Source: CAYSCX01 sp964429575
GTDB taxonomy: Bacteria > Desulfobacterota > Binatia > Binatales > Binataceae
Length of the DNA: 15,748 nucleotides
Direction of reading: 5' to 3'
Assembly: GCA_964429575.1 (NCBI GenBank)
Contig: CAYSCX010000045.1
Span: 1 to 15,748, forward strand
Shown piece after piece: positions 14,440-15,748 of the stretch. Numbering within the stretch: the stretch's first letter is position 1; every line of letters starts with the position of its first letter. Both the position numbers and the translations under genes were made by a program. Below the pieces are notes generated by a model. The model had not been told where the DNA came from. It ran no database searches and was given only the letters and a program-made list of their open reading frames with translations.

Positions 14440-15621
14440 ATGACGCTTCCGCTCGATGGAATCCGGGTGATCGATCTGGGGCAGATCTACGCTGCCCCGT
14501 ACTGCACGCTTCAGCTCGCGTACCTGGGCGCGGAGATCATCAAGGTCGAGCCGCCCGGCGCCGGCGAATTGCTGCGGCTGCCGCATCTCTCGCCCGGCGG
14601 CGTCAACTACTCGTTCTTGATGCTCAACGCGAACAAGAAGTCCGTGACGGTGAACCTGAAGGACCGGCGCGGGCAGGAAATTCTGCTCAAATTGCTCGAG
14701 AATGCAGACGTGCTCGTCGAGAACTACCTCGATGGGGTCATGGAGTCGTTTGGACTCGGTTTCGAGCAGATCGCGGCGTGCTTCCCGCGTCTGATCTACG
14801 CCTCCGGCAAGGGCTACGGCTCCGGAAGCCGCTGGGCGAAACTCGGCGCGATGGACAACACGGTCCAGGCGTCGTCGGGATTCATCAATCTCACGGGGTT
14901 TCCGGACAAAGGCGTCAAGACCTCGGCGACGTTCATCGACATGGGAACCGGCAGCCATCTCGTGAGCGGGATCCTGGCGGCACTGTTGATGCGTGCGCGC
15001 ACCGGCCGCGGGCAGAAAGTCGAGGTCGCGATGCTCGACGTTGCGATTCCCGCGCTCACCAGTGTGCTCGCGACCGTGCTGCAGGGGCGCAAATTCAGGC
15101 GGCTTGGCAATCGCCATTGGGGCGCCTGTCCAACCAACGTGTATCCCGTCGCAGACGGCGAGGTGCTCATCTTTTGTCTTACCGAACCGCACTGGCGGAC
15201 GCTCGCGAAGTTGATGGGACGCGCGGAACTCCTCGACGATCCCGCGTACAAGGATCACGGCGCGCGGCTCCGGATCGCGGACGATGTCGATGCAATGGTT
15301 GTAGATTGGACGCGCTCGCGCAGCCGCGACGAAGTGATCGGCATTCTGCTGGACGCGGGGGTGCCGTGCGCACCAGTCAGAACCGTTGATGAAGTGATCG
15401 CCGACGAAGAGGTCGCGCGGCGCAGAATGCTGATCGATTGCGTGCATCCGACGCGCGGCGCCGTCAAGGTGTCGGGTACGCCGATCAAATTGTCCGAGGT
15501 GCCCGATGCACCCGTAGTGCGGCCCGCGCCGATGCTCGGTGAGCACACTGCTGAAGTGCTGGCGTCTGTGGGCATCGACGCTGCGCAACTCGAGAAGCTT
15601 CGCGCAGACGGCGTGGTGTGA
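14440..15621 (+). CDS. CaiB/BaiF family (class III) CoA-transferase
   Basis: The protein has 393 residues, typical for the family. The N-terminus LDGIRVIDLGQIYAAPYCTLQLAYLGAEIIKVEPP (5-39) is the Rossmann-like CoA-binding start. It is followed by LNANKKSVTVNLKDRRGQ (62-79), ADVLVENYLDGVMESFGLG (89-107) and LIYASGKGYG (118-127). Asp167 in FIDMGTGSHLVSGILAALLMRARTGRGQKVEVAMLD (165-200) corresponds to the catalytic aspartate that forms the acyl anhydride in formyl-CoA transferase. The family moves CoA between carboxylic acids, from carnitine and bile acids to aromatic succinates; this substrate is not identifiable. It follows the acyl-CoA dehydrogenase in the same operon, so the likely role is to activate the acid that the dehydrogenase then oxidises, or to recycle CoA from its product. 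It is the last recognisable gene of the operon. Confidence 0.93.
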   Translation: MTLPLDGIRVIDLGQIYAAPYCTLQLAYLGAEIIKVEPPGAGELLRLPHLSPGGVNYSFLMLNANKKSVTVNLKDRRGQEILLKLLENADVLVENYLDGVMESFGLGFEQIAACFPRLIYASGKGYGSGSRWAKLGAMDNTVQASSGFINLTGFPDKGVKTSATFIDMGTGSHLVSGILAALLMRARTGRGQKVEVAMLDVAIPALTSVLATVLQGRKFRRLGNRHWGACPTNVYPVADGEVLIFCLTEPHWRTLAKLMGRAELLDDPAYKDHGARLRIADDVDAMVVDWTRSRSRDEVIGILLDAGVPCAPVRTVDEVIADEEVARRRMLIDCVHPTRGAVKVSGTPIKLSEVPDAPVVRPAPMLGEHTAEVLASVGIDAAQLEKLRADGVV

Positions 15622-15748
15622 TATTCGGCTCGCGCGCGCAACGACGCCGATGATGTTGCGCCGGCTCCTGCTCGCGACCGAGTTGTCACAAGGTTGCACG
15701 CCGATCATTCCGTGCTTTCGATTCGCATACGACAACGCGCCGTCCGAG
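15622..15748. other. Uncharacterised tail of the window
   Basis: These 127 bases after the CoA-transferase stop contain no clear terminator, repeat or RNA gene. A short frame beginning ATGATG at 15650 stays open to the right edge (33 codons, MMLRRLLLATELSQG...), but it has no ribosome site and no family sequence I recognise, so I do not call it a gene. Confidence 0.5.

Noticed and set aside
14299..15735. A 478-codon minus-strand frame antisense to the CoA-transferase
   Set aside because: No recognisable domain, and it covers a clear plus-strand gene. The same applies to the 478-codon plus-strand frame at 10385-11821 over mrp.
15650..15748. Open frame starting ATGATGTTG and running off the right edge
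   Set aside because: Only 33 codons, no ribosome site and no recognisable sequence. It could be a gene start, but it cannot be supported from this window.
1..15748. Possible mobile element, defence system, CRISPR array or RNA gene
   Set aside because: I saw no transposase, integrase, direct repeats with spacers, tRNA-like cloverleaf or toxin-antitoxin pair. The exonuclease and Mut7-C proteins are separated by five other genes and belong to housekeeping-type families, so they do not form a defence island.

Overview
The window is about 15.7 kb of GC-rich, gene-dense bacterial chromosome. It shows no tRNA, rRNA, CRISPR array, insertion sequence or prophage gene. Two lipoprotein-type signals, an LPS-core-like glycosyltransferase and an MsbA-like exporter pair suggest a Gram-negative organism. 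The acyl-CoA dehydrogenase and class III CoA-transferase genes fit a GC-rich environmental lineage of the deltaproteobacterial/Desulfobacterota/Binatota kind, but that placement is inference, not something read from a marker gene.

Left part (1-3902). The window opens inside a 5'-truncated gene that resembles the acetoacetate decarboxylase fold. It converges on a SAM-dependent O-methyltransferase. Next come a secreted protein with seven recurring ~50-63 residue units (probably a beta-propeller) and a Mut7-C-type PIN-like protein with a zinc ribbon. The Mut7-C gene is divergent from a small alpha/beta hydrolase of the COG2945 type. An AT-rich island with a perfect hairpin and a promoter-like sequence lies upstream of the propeller gene.

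Middle part (3833-11275, all minus strand). Six closely spaced genes look like one operon. In order of transcription they are: Mrp/NBP35-type Fe-S ATPase; DEDDy 3'-5' exonuclease; family 2 glycosyltransferase; two ABC exporter half-transporters that make an asymmetric heterodimer (one NBD has Asp in place of the catalytic Glu); and a lipoprotein of the COG4324 putative metallopeptidase family. The last gene most likely starts at a TTG overlapping the stop of the second ABC gene. Its 3' end runs 70 bp into the convergent hydrolase gene. The last four genes point to envelope lipid or glycolipid synthesis and export.

Right part (11365-15621, plus strand). Three genes form a tightly coupled set: a DUF4838 protein (predicted glycosidase-like barrel, no signal peptide), an acyl-CoA dehydrogenase whose ATG overlaps the preceding stop, and a CaiB/BaiF CoA-transferase 28 nt downstream. 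A carbohydrate-active-enzyme relative translationally coupled to acyl-CoA chemistry is the least expected arrangement here and the best candidate for an undescribed pathway. The remaining genes are recognisable family members.
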